Virus record (IMG/VR): IMGVR_UViG_3300048823_000040
Span: 1 to 35,850 of that record
Strand: one strand, 5' to 3'
Source of the DNA: a virus
DNA length: 35,850 bases
This document shows positions 7,238 to 14,595 of this stretch, piece after piece (position 1 is the stretch's first letter; every line of letters starts with the position of its first letter). The position numbers and the translations under genes were made by a program. The notes beneath the pieces were generated by a model. That model did no database searches. It was not told where the DNA came from and saw only the letters and a program-made list of their open reading frames with translations.

Positions 7238-7858
7238 TTGACTGACGAACTCCAACAGCGCTCGCCCGAGTGGTTCGCCGCCAGGCTTGGCCGCGTCACA
7301 GCTTCTCGCGTCGCCGACGTGGTAGCCAAGACCAAGAGCGGGCCAAGCACGAGCCGCGCGAACTACATGGCCGAATTGGTCGCCGAGCGCCTGACCGGAA
7401 CGACCGCCGAGCGCTACACTAACTCGGCGATGCAATGGGGAACCGACCACGAGCCGGAAGCGCGGCGGCTGTACACGCTCATCGAATCGACGGTCGACGA
7501 GGTTGGCTTCGTCCAGCATCCCCGCATTCCCATGAGCGGCGCCAGCCCTGACGGTCACGTTGGGGAATTTGGATCAGTCGAGATAAAATGCCCGTTGACC
7601 GCGACGCACATCGCAACGCTTCTTGGCGCTCCGGTCGACGGCAAATATCAGACGCAAATTCAGTGGCAGTTGGCGTGCAGTCAGCGCCGGTGGTGCGACT
7701 TCGTCAGCTTCGATCCTCGGCTGCCCCCGAACATGCAGATTTGCATCAAGCGGATCGAGCGTGATCCCGGCCGGATTGCGGAGCTTGAGCGCGAGGTCCG
7801 GGAATTCTTGGCCGAACTCGACGACACGGTTTCCAGGCTTCGGGCGGCATATCCATGA
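7238..7858 (+). CDS. YqaJ-like / lambda-type exonuclease
   Basis: 206 residues. The start is a TTG at 7238, chosen because AAAGGAGA lies seven bases upstream and directly after the previous stop; an upstream ATG in frame would sit inside that gene. The YqaJ core is clear: RSPEWFAARLGRVTASRVAD, MQWGTDHEPEAR, MSGASPDGHVG with the catalytic Asp, VEIKCPLTATH with the Glu-x-Lys pair, and the YQTQIQWQLA helix. The enzyme resects double-stranded ends 5' to 3' to give ERF its single-stranded substrate. It ends in an ATGA overlap with the next gene. Confidence 0.92.
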   Translation: MTDELQQRSPEWFAARLGRVTASRVADVVAKTKSGPSTSRANYMAELVAERLTGTTAERYTNSAMQWGTDHEPEARRLYTLIESTVDEVGFVQHPRIPMSGASPDGHVGEFGSVEIKCPLTATHIATLLGAPVDGKYQTQIQWQLACSQRRWCDFVSFDPRLPPNMQICIKRIERDPGRIAELEREVREFLAELDDTVSRLRAAYP

Positions 7859-8391
7859 GCAATCGCGTCGAAATTCTCGCAGGCTGGACGGGCGAGGCAT
7901 TTGTCCCGCTGCGAAAATATGTCGCGATCTGCAACGCGTCGATGGTCGTCGGCGAGAGATACATTCTTGGCGCCGAGCCGCTTTCGTCGCCCGCGAGTCG
8001 CCGGCACTTCTTCGCCTGCATTCACAACCTTTTCGCGAGCTGGCCCGAAGCCCACCCGAGGCAGTTTCAGACCGAAAACCATATGCGGAAATGGGCGCTC
8101 ATCCGCTGCGGGTTCCGAACCGAGCGCCAGTTCGCGACCGCGAGCAAGGCTGAGGCGCGACGGCTTGCAACCTTCCTCGCGGCGGGGGATGAATACGCGG
8201 AGCTTTCCGTCGCGGACAATGTTATTATCGAGTGGAAGGCTTTGAGTCAGAAACAGCACGCGATGGGCCGCGAGCAATTCGCCAAGAGCAAGGAATCCGT
8301 GCTGGCCTTCCTTGCGGGCGAGGTCGGCGTCACGGTTGAATCGCTCGCGCCGCCGAGGGAAGAAGCGCCAATGAGGGAGGATGAGAGATGA
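7855..8391 (+). CDS. DUF1367-like hypothetical phage protein
   Basis: 178 residues with ATGA overlaps on both sides. Landmarks are RRHFFACIHNLFASWPE, ENHMRKWALIRCGFR and VIIEWKALSQKQHAMGREQF followed by a helix ending FLAGEVGV. The layout (short beta N-terminus, HF/FF helix, C-terminal helix) recalls DUF1367-type phage proteins found near recombination genes, but the match is by overall look and I am not certain. No catalytic motif is visible. Confidence 0.7.
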   Translation: MSNRVEILAGWTGEAFVPLRKYVAICNASMVVGERYILGAEPLSSPASRRHFFACIHNLFASWPEAHPRQFQTENHMRKWALIRCGFRTERQFATASKAEARRLATFLAAGDEYAELSVADNVIIEWKALSQKQHAMGREQFAKSKESVLAFLAGEVGVTVESLAPPREEAPMREDER

Positions 8392-8612
8392 ACACGACAG
8401 GCCGACCAATCTGCATCGGCTGCGGCAAGCGGCCAGACGAGATCGAGGAATACGTTGACGGCGCGCTCAACTACGGCCGCAAGATCACGCCAGACGAATA
8501 CGTTCGGCGCGAGGAAGGCACGTATAATCCGGCGAACGGCCGCTTCGCGTGCACGGGCTGCTATATTGCGATGGGAGAGCCTTCGTCGCGGAGAGGATGG
8601 ATCGCGCCATGA
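8388..8612 (+). CDS. small zinc-finger protein
   Basis: 74 residues with CIGCGKRPDEIEEY at the start and CTGCYIAMGEPS near the end, giving two CxxC pairs about 40 residues apart, consistent with one zinc site. It overlaps its neighbours by ATGA on both sides. Such minimal zinc proteins are common in phage early operons; the target is unknown. Confidence 0.75.
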   Translation: MNTTGRPICIGCGKRPDEIEEYVDGALNYGRKITPDEYVRREEGTYNPANGRFACTGCYIAMGEPSSRRGWIAP

Positions 8613-8989
8613 CCAACAAGCCGCTGAGCGAAACCCTAGCGTCCATCTTTGATTGGCGCGGATGGAAGCCGGCCGAAATTCTCAACCAAAATCGAACGAA
8701 CGTTCTTCGTGCCCTTTCCTTCTGGGAATCTGCCAACTCAATCGAGCCGGCGAAGCCTGCCAATGACGCTCTCACCGCCGCCTACGATAAGCTAGCCCTG
8801 CTTCGCGCGGCGCTGGAGCCGTTTGTCAAACCAATCGCGGACAAGCTCGCGGTCGCCGACCTTGATCGGGAGCAACTTCACGGCTTCGAAGACGGTGACA
8901 TGATCGACCACGACCTGCACGATTTCTTCGCTCTGACAACCTATGGCGACCTCCGCCGCGCCCGCTCTGCATTGGAGGAAACGAAATGA
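8609..8989 (+). CDS. hypothetical early protein
   Basis: 126 residues starting MTNKPLSETLASIFDWRGWK; the start at 8609 is set by the ATGA overlap with the zinc-finger gene. It is helical and acidic in its second half (DREQLHGFEDGDMIDHDLHD). The closing DLRRARSALEETK is a motif also seen in later accessory proteins of this operon (RRARATLATI in 15111-15527). No function recognised. Confidence 0.65.
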   Translation: MTNKPLSETLASIFDWRGWKPAEILNQNRTNVLRALSFWESANSIEPAKPANDALTAAYDKLALLRAALEPFVKPIADKLAVADLDREQLHGFEDGDMIDHDLHDFFALTTYGDLRRARSALEETK

Positions 8990-9222
8990 CCATCAGATAT
9001 GGGCGAAAGATTGTTGGATGCGCCCGAAACATCAAGGAAGTTGGCACCGCGTATATTTCAGTCGAGGAACGCGAGGACAACCTTCTATTGAATGGCACCG
9101 ACATGCACTTCGGAACGTTCTTGACCGTTGATGAGGCCCGCGAATTGTCCCATTCTATCTCCGAATTGGCCCAGCGTCTTGCGCGACGGATCAAGAGCAA
9201 ACAAAGCGGGGCGCCAAAATGA
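8986..9222 (+). CDS. hypothetical early protein
   Basis: 78 residues, translationally coupled by ATGA to both neighbours. The N-terminal half is beta-like (IRYGRKIVGCARNIKEVG, TAYISVEERED); the C-terminal half is a basic helix (LAQRLARRIKSKQ). No family recognised. Coupling and composition support a real gene. Confidence 0.65.
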   Translation: MTIRYGRKIVGCARNIKEVGTAYISVEEREDNLLLNGTDMHFGTFLTVDEARELSHSISELAQRLARRIKSKQSGAPK

Positions 9223-9452
9223 CCGACGCCCCGAAGATGCTCAGCGCCGACCAGGTGAGGGAGATGCTGCGGAGGGAGTGCGAGAAGACCGGAAGTCAGC
9301 GTAAATGGGCTCTGGCGAACGGCATGACCCCGCAGCAAGTCAACAATGTCCTATCGGGCAGAGAATCACCAGGTGGGTCCATCGCTCGCGCTCTCGGGCT
9401 TCGCAGAAACCCGTACACATGGTCCCTTGACAACGGCGGCGAACATGCCTAG
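9219..9452 (+). CDS. small helix-turn-helix regulator
   Basis: 77 residues with one HTH: REMLRRECEKTGSQRKWALA then NGMTPQQVNNVLSGRESPGG, followed by ARALGLRR and an aromatic tail. This pattern, a coupled single-domain HTH with a turn at NGMTPQQV, is common in alphaproteobacterial phages. It is the last tightly coupled gene before a looser stretch, so it could control genes downstream or the early-to-late shift. That role is inferred. Confidence 0.75.
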   Translation: MTDAPKMLSADQVREMLRRECEKTGSQRKWALANGMTPQQVNNVLSGRESPGGSIARALGLRRNPYTWSLDNGGEHA

Positions 9453-9454
9453 AA

Positions 9455-9583
9455 ATGAGTTGCGCCCGCGAGACGGTCAAATCTCCGGGCGCCGGTCGAC
9501 GGATTGGTTTGGGCAAACTGCACATCGACAGGCACGGTATACACCGGACCCCTGTCGAGTTTCAACCCCCAATTCAATTCTAG
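9455..9583 (+). CDS. possible 42-residue basic peptide
   Basis: An ATG two bases after the preceding stop opens a frame starting MSCARETVKSPGAGRRIGLG, with KLHIDRHGIHRTPVEFQ near its end. The ordered mix of basic and aliphatic residues looks coding, but there is no strong ribosome binding site. A competing frame from 9445 is Arg-rich and less convincing. It lies directly upstream of the HNH gene and could be a remnant of a gene cut by that insertion. Confidence 0.4.
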   Translation: MSCARETVKSPGAGRRIGLGKLHIDRHGIHRTPVEFQPPIQF

Positions 9584-9641
9584 GCCGAAGCCATCGTTTT
9601 GCGATGACGCCTCGGCGTTGTCGTATTAGAGGTCGGGCATT
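9584..9641 (+). other. short gap with imperfect hairpin
   Basis: Between the possible small peptide and the HNH gene lies an imperfect stem: GCCGA (9584-9588) pairs with TCGGC (9612-9616) around an inner CATCG/CGATG stem with a T-rich loop. There is no T-run after it, so it is not a typical intrinsic terminator. It may reduce read-through into the HNH gene. Confidence 0.3.
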
Positions 9642-10103
9642 ATGGGCATCTCAGAAAAAGATCGCGACGAGCGCCTAACCTTTATACAACGCGCAATTCA
9701 CGTCGATAACGACGGGTGCGTTATCTGGCCATTCACGCGAAGTGAAAAGGGCTATGCCAAGCTTGGCCGTAGAAAAGTCTCACGTATTGTCTGCGCGGCG
9801 GTTAATGGCCCCCCTCCTACCGATACGCACCAGTCAGCACATTCCTGTGGCAATGGCATGAAGGGATGTATTTCGGGGCGTCATGTGCGTTGGGCTACCC
9901 AGCTTGAAAATGAACACGATAAACTGTCCCACGGAACCTATCGACGCGGTCTATATCCGCAGAAACTAAACCCTGAGAAGGTTCTCGCAATTAAAGCATT
10001 AAAGGGAACGATGACGCAGAAAAGCATTGCGACGCAATTTGATGTCGAGAGAACTACCATACGAGACATCTTTGATGGGTCAATATGGCGTCATGTTACT
10101 TAG
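9642..10103 (+). CDS. HNH homing endonuclease
   Basis: 153 residues. The N-terminal part (VDNDGCVIWPFTRSEKGYAK, VSRIVCAAVNGPPP) is the usual start of phage HNH_3 nucleases. The catalytic core is HQSAHSCGNGMKGCISGRHV, then RWATQLENEHDKLSHGT, with His, paired Cys and the NEHD motif. The C-terminal region (KLNPEKVLAIKALKG, TQKSIATQFDVERTTIRDIF) is a DNA-binding HTH ending SIWRHV. It is flanked by the only loosely spaced junctions of the operon, as expected for a mobile, self-inserted gene. Its C-terminal HTH resembles that of the second HNH gene at 35164. Confidence 0.85.
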   Translation: MGISEKDRDERLTFIQRAIHVDNDGCVIWPFTRSEKGYAKLGRRKVSRIVCAAVNGPPPTDTHQSAHSCGNGMKGCISGRHVRWATQLENEHDKLSHGTYRRGLYPQKLNPEKVLAIKALKGTMTQKSIATQFDVERTTIRDIFDGSIWRHVT

Positions 10104-10168
10104 GAGTCTCGGAACTCCAACGGACCTCACCAAAGGTCACTGAGTTAGAGAAGGAAGAGATAGAGCAG

Positions 10169-10699
10169 GTGGCTTTCACTCAGATCACATGCGCCTTCTG
10201 CAAGAAAGAGGCAATGGTCGAAGCTGGCGCGGTCAACCGCGCTCGCAAGGCTGGCCTGTCTCTATATTGTTCGCGCGAGTGTTCTGCGTTGGGGCGCCGC
10301 AAGCACAAATCGATAGCACAACGCCGCGCTGAAAAAGCCGCTTATGATGAGGAATACCGCGCCAAAAATGCGGCGATGCTCAAGGCAAAGAAAGCGGCCT
10401 ATTTCGCCCTGACCTACGACCCGGTCACCGCTGCGGTTGACCGACAGAAGACGATGGCGAGGCATGTCGAGTATTGCCGCCAGCCTGCGTACAGGGCGTA
10501 CAAGCGAGAATACGATCGGCATTATCGCGCCGAGACTGAGTATGGGCCGTTTGCTGAGGCATTTCTCGCCTTGACTGACCTCCAAAACGAAATCGACGCG
10601 CGATCGTCGGACTACGAAATCCGCCAGCAAAGCGGAACATTTGGCAAAGCGCAGAAAAGGAAGCGGAATTATGAAAGCATTATCAGCGGTCGCACTTAA
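10169..10699 (+). CDS. zinc-finger, basic helical phage protein
   Basis: 176 residues from a GTG at 10169, preceded by GGAAGAG nine bases upstream; a longer frame from 10085 overlaps the HNH stop and has no site. The N-terminus is a zinc finger with CAFCKKEAMVEAG and YCSRECSALGRR. The rest is a highly basic helical segment with repeated aromatic pairs (RRAEKAAYDEEYRAKNAAML, RAYKREYDRHYRAE). This resembles phage proteins with an HNH-like finger but no catalytic His is evident. DNA or RNA binding is plausible. Confidence 0.7.
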   Translation: MAFTQITCAFCKKEAMVEAGAVNRARKAGLSLYCSRECSALGRRKHKSIAQRRAEKAAYDEEYRAKNAAMLKAKKAAYFALTYDPVTAAVDRQKTMARHVEYCRQPAYRAYKREYDRHYRAETEYGPFAEAFLALTDLQNEIDARSSDYEIRQQSGTFGKAQKRKRNYESIISGRT

Positions 10700-10883
10700 G
10701 GGCGTTCTCTGGGAAACCCTTAACAATATCAAGGAAAACAAGATGCAGCCGGCGCAGGCCGACGCCGTAGCCTCTCAGGCGCGGGAAATCCTTCGCACGG
10801 TCAAGGTGCAAATCCAAGTCGCCGGCTTTTCAAAGCGGTCGCTCCCGCTTGACGTTCTCGACTTTGCGGAAAAGAGCACCTAA
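10671..10883 (+). CDS. small hypothetical early protein
   Basis: 70 residues, starting MKALSAVALKGVLWETLNNI, with AAGGAAGCGGA upstream. It overlaps the end of the zinc-finger gene by 29 bases. Helical with a conserved-looking middle (ADAVASQAREILRTVKVQIQ). Proteins of this kind occur in other alphaproteobacterial phages next to recombination genes; function unknown. Confidence 0.7.
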   Translation: MKALSAVALKGVLWETLNNIKENKMQPAQADAVASQAREILRTVKVQIQVAGFSKRSLPLDVLDFAEKST

Positions 10884-10938
10884 GCGCCCCGACCACCGGA
10901 CAAACAATCGTCATGGACTTAGGAAGGAAGAGACTGAG

Positions 10939-11235
10939 ATGGAAACTAGGGCAAAGCCAAAAAGCGACCGCACGCAATTCACGGCGTGGATTTCCAAGTA
11001 TGCGCTGACGCAAGGCGTTTTCGAATGTCCCGTCGAAGATTGCTTTGAGACGGATTTGGCTATGGTCAAAGACCTTACCGAAGGATCATACGCCTATTAT
11101 CACGGCAATGATTGGCATCGGACCCGCGAGGGGGCGGTTGCGAGCGCCGAAGAAATGCGCATCGCCAAGATTTCGTCGCTTCGCAAGTCTCTAAAAAAGT
11201 TCAAGGGTCTGACGTTTACTACGAGGCCGAAATGA
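10939..11235 (+). CDS. hypothetical early protein
   Basis: 98 residues from an ATG at 10939 behind AGGAAGGAAGAG. It contains FTAWISKYALTQGVFECPVE and a basic C-terminus (SSLRKSLKKFKGLTFTTRPK). The paired Cys and aromatic content (YAYYHGNDWHRTREGA) suggest a small compact fold; nothing recognised. The following 58 bases lack a gene until the site for the frameshifted gene at 11294. Confidence 0.65.
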   Translation: METRAKPKSDRTQFTAWISKYALTQGVFECPVEDCFETDLAMVKDLTEGSYAYYHGNDWHRTREGAVASAEEMRIAKISSLRKSLKKFKGLTFTTRPK

Positions 11236-11293
11236 CCCCCTGCCCTCCGATCGCCACCTATCGTCTCTCATGCGGCCCCGGAGGCATCCCCTC

Positions 11294-11568
11294 ATGGCTC
11301 GCGCGCAGCCTTTCGCTATGATAATTGGGATGCGACAAAACGCTGGCGCGACGATTCCCAACGTCGCACGCCAGAGGGTAAGCGCCTTTGGCGATGCTCG
11401 TATTGCGAGACGCTTTCGCCGTGGACGCCTTCTCACGGCTGCTACACGTCTTGGCGCGTCATGGAGGAAGGCGACGTTCCCTATCCGATTTGGTGCTCTG
11501 ACGGTTGCCGGCGCGGGCTTGTGGAGCGTGGCGACATTCCGGCCAAAACGGAAGCTCTTGAATCATGA
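11294..11568 (+). pseudogene. frameshifted small zinc-binding protein gene
   Basis: An ATG at 11294, nine bases after GGAGG, starts MARAQPFA. From 11317 the convincing coding frame is another one: YDNWDATKRWRDDSQRRTPE, GKRLWRCSYCETLSPWTPSH, then WCSDGCRRGLVERGDIPAK, ending in a TGA that overlaps the next gene's ATG as ATGA. The second frame has no ATG, GTG or TTG between 11236 and the ATG codon near 11458. Adding one base at about 11316 (GCT-TAT for GCTAT) joins the two frames into a 91-residue protein with a CxxC...CxxxC zinc site. So the gene is broken by a one-base loss, or this is a sequencing error. Confidence 0.7.
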
Positions 11569-11945
11569 CCCGACGTGAGTTTCCAAAATCCGTCCGCGTC
11601 GCCGTCATCAAGCGCGCGACCAAAAACAGCGCGGTCTATTGCGAAGCTTGCGGCGCCCTCGCTAAGCGGTTTCAGATCGACCACGTTCGCGCTGACGGGC
11701 TGCTCGGCGAGCCGAAGATTGAGAACGCCCAACTTATCTGTGAGGCATGTTGGGCGGTCAAAAACCCGAAGGATACGACCGCGATCGCCAAGGCCAAGCG
11801 CCGGGAAGCAAAGCACCTTGGCGCTACGCGTCCATCCGGCAAACTTCGCGGCGCGCCCTTCCCGAAGTCCGCCCAGGCCCAGCACCGAGCCAACCGCGAC
11901 CCAAAGCCGCACTTGCCGCCGAGAGCGCTTTATATTCCAAAATAA
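11565..11945 (+). CDS. HNH nuclease
   Basis: 126 residues. The core reads AVYCEACGALAKRFQIDHVR, ADGLLGEPKIENAQLICEAC, then WAVKNPKDTTAIAKAKRREA. This gives two CxxC pairs, the His of FQIDH and an Asn in the expected spacing for a small HNH nuclease. The C-terminal 45 residues are basic and Pro-rich (GAPFPKSAQAQHRANRDPKP). It overlaps the frameshifted zinc-protein gene by ATGA. Such small phage HNH proteins often help terminase in packaging or cut host DNA; which applies here cannot be said. Confidence 0.8.
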   Translation: MTRREFPKSVRVAVIKRATKNSAVYCEACGALAKRFQIDHVRADGLLGEPKIENAQLICEACWAVKNPKDTTAIAKAKRREAKHLGATRPSGKLRGAPFPKSAQAQHRANRDPKPHLPPRALYIPK

Positions 11946-11947
11946 TA

Positions 11948-11974
11948 ATTGCGCGGTCCCAGATTTTGCGCAAT
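11948..11974 (+). other. inverted repeat in 55-base gap
   Basis: ATTGCGC (11948-11954) and GCGCAAT (11968-11974) form a perfect seven-base inverted repeat with a 13-base loop between the HNH stop and the next gene. No T-run follows, so it may be a processing hairpin or a binding site rather than a terminator. Confidence 0.4.
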
Positions 11975-12000
11975 AATGACCATGCCACGGAGAACCGACC

Positions 12001-12270
12001 ATGACCCATAAGTTTCATCCCGTCTCAGGAAGCCGCGCGTTCGGCAAGCGGGACCACGACGGATCGGTCTGTCCCTTCGATCGCGACACGATCGCCTGGC
12101 ATGGCGACCTTGACCCGCACGCGCTCGCCTTCGCTGACGAATGGCTGAACGACGCCGAGCTGATCGAATTCGTCACGGTCGACGGCAAGATCATCGGCGC
12201 CGCAGATCGTACGCTCACGGCGGACGAGGTGGCGGCCTACGAGCGACGGGAGTGGAAGGGGCAACAATGA
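12001..12270 (+). CDS. hypothetical early protein
   Basis: 89 residues starting MTHKFHPVSGSRAFGKRDHD with GGAGAA 7-8 bases upstream. Acidic and aromatic (IAWHGDLDPHALAFADEWLN), ending ERREWKGQQ. It couples by ATGA to the amber-interrupted membrane gene. No family recognised. Confidence 0.7.
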   Translation: MTHKFHPVSGSRAFGKRDHDGSVCPFDRDTIAWHGDLDPHALAFADEWLNDAELIEFVTVDGKIIGAADRTLTADEVAAYERREWKGQQ

Positions 12271-12449
12271 CCATCGTAACCGTCATCCTCTACGCCATCG
12301 GCGCGGCGTAGGCCTTCATCCTGCATCAGGAGTTCGCTTTCACGCGAGCCGGCTGGTCGATCGGCTTCGCGCTGATCTGGCCGGCGATGGCGCTGTTGGC
12401 GGTCTGCGGCGCGGTTGCCCGAGCGGTTAAGGGAGATGACGAGCCATGA
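12267..12449 (+). pseudogene. small membrane protein gene interrupted by an in-frame amber codon
   Basis: The ATG at 12267 overlaps the previous stop (ATGA) and the terminal TGA (12447-12449) overlaps the next ATG in the same way, so the whole 61-codon frame looks like a real cistron. Codon 15 (12309-12311) is TAG. Before it comes MTIVTVILYAIGAA; after it AFILHQEFAFTRAGWSIGFA, then LIWPAMALLAVCGAVARAVK, giving a protein with two membrane segments. TAG is a normal stop elsewhere in this phage (for example at 6954-6956 and 16761-16763), so the gene is probably inactivated by a point mutation unless the host suppresses amber. Confidence 0.75.
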
Positions 12450-12814
12450 CCCACGCGATTGATCCCGCCGTTGTAGAACGCGCGGCGGAGAGCGCCTATG
12501 CAGTTTTTCGCACTGCTATGGGGGTTTCTGTCCCGAAACGGTCGGCTGTTCCGACAGAAACAAAGAAAATCTGGCAAGCTATCGCCCGCGCCGTCCTCGC
12601 GTCCGCCATCCGCGAGGCGGTGGAACAGGAGCGGGAGTTGATCAAGCGCGCGTACCTCGGCGTGAGCGTGTTGCGCACAATGCTTCAGAAAGAGGGTATG
12701 CGGCTAGGCGTGCAAGCCGCCGACGACCTGATGGCCGACATGGCATCGCTTATGCCGGAACTGCCGGGAACATTGGCGCTTCGCTCCCGCACCAAGGACA
12801 ACGCAAATGTCTGA
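12446..12814 (+). CDS. accessory protein with shared REAVE module
   Basis: 122 residues, ATGA-coupled to the broken membrane gene. It starts MTHAIDPAVVERAAESAYAV and includes ASAIREAVEQERELIKRAYL. The SAIREAVE-E/G-R/E segment recurs in the proteins at 13354 and 14588, with near-identical DNA. The C-terminus has ADDLMADMASLMPELPG. Helical, soluble, unknown function; first member of the quilted cluster. Confidence 0.7.
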   Translation: MTHAIDPAVVERAAESAYAVFRTAMGVSVPKRSAVPTETKKIWQAIARAVLASAIREAVEQERELIKRAYLGVSVLRTMLQKEGMRLGVQAADDLMADMASLMPELPGTLALRSRTKDNANV

Positions 12815-13361
12815 CGCAGGGAAGATCGATACGTCGAGGGAGGCAGTGGCGAAGCGGCTTGAGCGTCTGGAGTCGCTTGTCGAGCGTGGCTGGATTGATG
12901 GCGATGTCGTCGATCTAGTTTCCGCTCTCTCCGCCGCGCTCAGCGAAGCGAGGGGGAAGGTGGACGAACTGGAAGCCCTGCGCGAGCAGCAAGCCGCAGC
13001 GTTCGTGAAATTTGCAAAGGATCGGCCAGTCGCACCCCATCCGGTTGACCAGATGGAAAACCTACGCCGAGCGATGACGACCGACATTGAGATTGAGAAG
13101 TTGGAAGCCGAGCGCGACTCCGCCCTCGACGAACTGGCGAAACTGCGCGCCGAGGCGGAGTGGCGGCCGATCGAGAGTGCGCCGAGGGATGGTACCAAAG
13201 TCCTAGTCGCGTTGCACGAGTTCAATGATCCAGCAAACCCCTACGTCAGTTGCTTTGCCACGTTTGAGAACGGCTCATGGATTGAGGAAGGCGATCCAAT
13301 CTATCAGCCAGACTACTTCTTCGCTCTCCCCTCCCCGCCAAAGGACCCAGCCCATGACTGA
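12807..13361 (+). CDS. mosaic accessory protein with C-terminal DUF551-like domain
   Basis: 184 residues. Residues 1-45 are helical; 45-105 form a coiled-coil module (VDELEALREQQAAAFVKFAK, MENLRRAMTTDIEIEKLEAE) repeated almost exactly in the protein at 13650. Residues 118-184 are DUF551-like: WRPIESAPRDGTKVLVALHE, an aromatic middle, and the closing ALPSPPKDPAHD. The same DUF551 end is found at 14146. It overlaps the next gene by eight bases. Function unknown; the gene shows segment exchange with its neighbours. Confidence 0.75.
   Translation: MSDAGKIDTSREAVAKRLERLESLVERGWIDGDVVDLVSALSAALSEARGKVDELEALREQQAAAFVKFAKDRPVAPHPVDQMENLRRAMTTDIEIEKLEAERDSALDELAKLRAEAEWRPIESAPRDGTKVLVALHEFNDPANPYVSCFATFENGSWIEEGDPIYQPDYFFALPSPPKDPAHD
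12960..13121 (+). repeat. 162-bp direct repeat, copy 1
   Basis: This segment matches 13899-14060 over 162 bases with five substitutions by my count and no gaps. It encodes the same coiled-coil module in the same frame in both genes. Confidence 0.95.
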
Positions 13362-13653
13362 GACAGACGCACAAACACGGCGAGATATAGCCCGCGCCAT
13401 GCTGCGCATGTTCGAGGAAGTAGAGGGCGCGGCAGTAGACAGAATGCTGTCTGCACTTCGATTTGCCGAGAGCAACCTTCCCGCCGAGTCCCACCCCTCC
13501 GCCATCCGCGAGGCGGTAGAAGGGGAGAGGGAGGCCTGCGCGAAGCTTGTTGCGGCTTACGGCATAGCGGGAATGCCGTTCGATGTTGGTTCATGGACGC
13601 CAGGAGCGGTCGCCGCCGCCATCCGCGCGCGGAGAGAGGAGAATGGCAAATGA
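13354..13653 (+). CDS. accessory protein with REAVE and AAAIRAR modules
   Basis: 99 residues starting MTETDAQTRRDIARAMLRMF. The middle HPSAIREAVEGEREACAKLV and the end VAAAIRARREENGK both recur in the protein at 14588 with near-identical DNA. The (E)REACAKL...AAIRAR layout is widespread in phage early proteins of unknown function. Start at 13354 overlaps the preceding gene by eight bases; it couples to the next by ATGA. Confidence 0.7.
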   Translation: MTETDAQTRRDIARAMLRMFEEVEGAAVDRMLSALRFAESNLPAESHPSAIREAVEGEREACAKLVAAYGIAGMPFDVGSWTPGAVAAAIRARREENGK

Positions 13654-14156
13654 ACGCCGATCAGATCAAACACATGGTGGACCGCTTCTTGATGTGGCCT
13701 CTGCCGAGGAATTTCACCCCGGACAACGGCATCAGTTATAAGCGGCCGAATTACGCGCCGAACGTCCCCGGCCCGAGCGGCACCAACTTGCTCGACGCTA
13801 CGCAAGCCGCCGCAATGGTGCGCCACATGGTTGACGGGCTTCCCACCGTCAACTCCCACGCCCCCCTCACCGCCGCGCTGGAGGAAGCACGAGGGAAGGT
13901 GGACGAACTGGAAGCCCTGCGCGAGCAGCAAGCCGCAGCGTTCGTGAAATTTGCAGAGGATCGGCCAGTCGCGCCCCATCCGGTTGACCAGATGGAAAAT
14001 CTGCGCCGAGCGATGACGACCGACATTGAGATTGAGAAGCTGGAAGCCGAGCGCGACTCCCTCCGCTCCAAGCTCGCCGAGGCGGAACGGGAGAGGGACG
14101 AGGCGAGACGGCAAATTGACGACCTGTGCGACAGAGGACCACGCCATGAACGATGA
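13650..14156 (+). CDS. mosaic accessory protein with shared coiled-coil module
   Basis: 168 residues. The N-terminus MNADQIKHMVDRFLMWPLPR followed by a GISYKRPNY segment is a common phage hypothetical domain (residues 1-70). Residues 84-137 are encoded by copy 2 of the 162-bp repeat. The end is a charged coiled coil (KLAEAERERDEARRQIDDL). It overlaps its downstream neighbour by 11 bases. Function unknown. Confidence 0.75.
   Translation: MNADQIKHMVDRFLMWPLPRNFTPDNGISYKRPNYAPNVPGPSGTNLLDATQAAAMVRHMVDGLPTVNSHAPLTAALEEARGKVDELEALREQQAAAFVKFAEDRPVAPHPVDQMENLRRAMTTDIEIEKLEAERDSLRSKLAEAERERDEARRQIDDLCDRGPRHER
13899..14060 (+). repeat. 162-bp direct repeat, copy 2
   Basis: Partner of 12960-13121, 939 bases downstream in the same orientation. 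The level of identity, including third codon positions, indicates recent duplication or gene conversion. Recombination between the copies would delete about 0.94 kb and fuse the two genes in frame. Confidence 0.95.
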
Positions 14157-14595
14157 ACCGAAAGTCGATACCAGCGACGAGGCGTGTGCGCTCATCTGCG
14201 CGATCGTCTCGAACCCGCAAGGCTCGCTCCGCAAAGACGGTGATGGCTGGCAGCGCCGCGTCAACGATCTCATCCGGACATTGCGCGACGAGCGACACAA
14301 GCTCGCCACTGAGACGATAATGACCCGCGTCGCTGTTGATGCGCTGAAAGCCGAGCGCGTCGCCGCCCTATCCGAACTCGCGAAACTGCGCGCCGAGGCG
14401 GAGTGGCAGCCGATCGAGACAATGCCGAAGGGCGAGGAAATCTTCATGGCCGCGACGGCGGACGGCCGGATCATGATCTTCCGAGGCAGCATCCTCGCCA
14501 ACATGATGAAGCACTCGACGCCGGATCATTTGCAGTTTCCGGCAGTCGCTTGGAAACCCCTCCCCTCCCCGCCAAAGGACCCCGCCCATGACTGA
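14146..14595 (+). CDS. mosaic accessory protein with DUF551-like C-terminus
   Basis: 149 residues from an ATG behind AGAGGACC. It opens MNDEPKVDTSDEACALICAI and has a helical middle. From about residue 82 it shares LAKLRAEAEWQPIETMPKGE with the gene at 12807 and ends in the same WKPLPSPPKDPAHD. The DNA of the last ~40 bases and first bases of the next gene is nearly the same at both places, showing that whole gene junctions have been copied. Confidence 0.7.
   Translation: MNDEPKVDTSDEACALICAIVSNPQGSLRKDGDGWQRRVNDLIRTLRDERHKLATETIMTRVAVDALKAERVAALSELAKLRAEAEWQPIETMPKGEEIFMAATADGRIMIFRGSILANMMKHSTPDHLQFPAVAWKPLPSPPKDPAHD

Noticed and set aside
11270-11578. 102-codon frame over the broken zinc-protein gene
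   Set aside because: Only its first part (from 11294) looks coding. After 11316 it loses all domain character, while another frame shows the zinc motif and the ATGA-coupled stop.
12309-12311. Genome-wide amber recoding
   Set aside because: TAG is used as a normal stop by several intact genes (for example 387-389, 6954-6956, 9450-9452, 16761-16763), so the single internal TAG is better read as a mutation.
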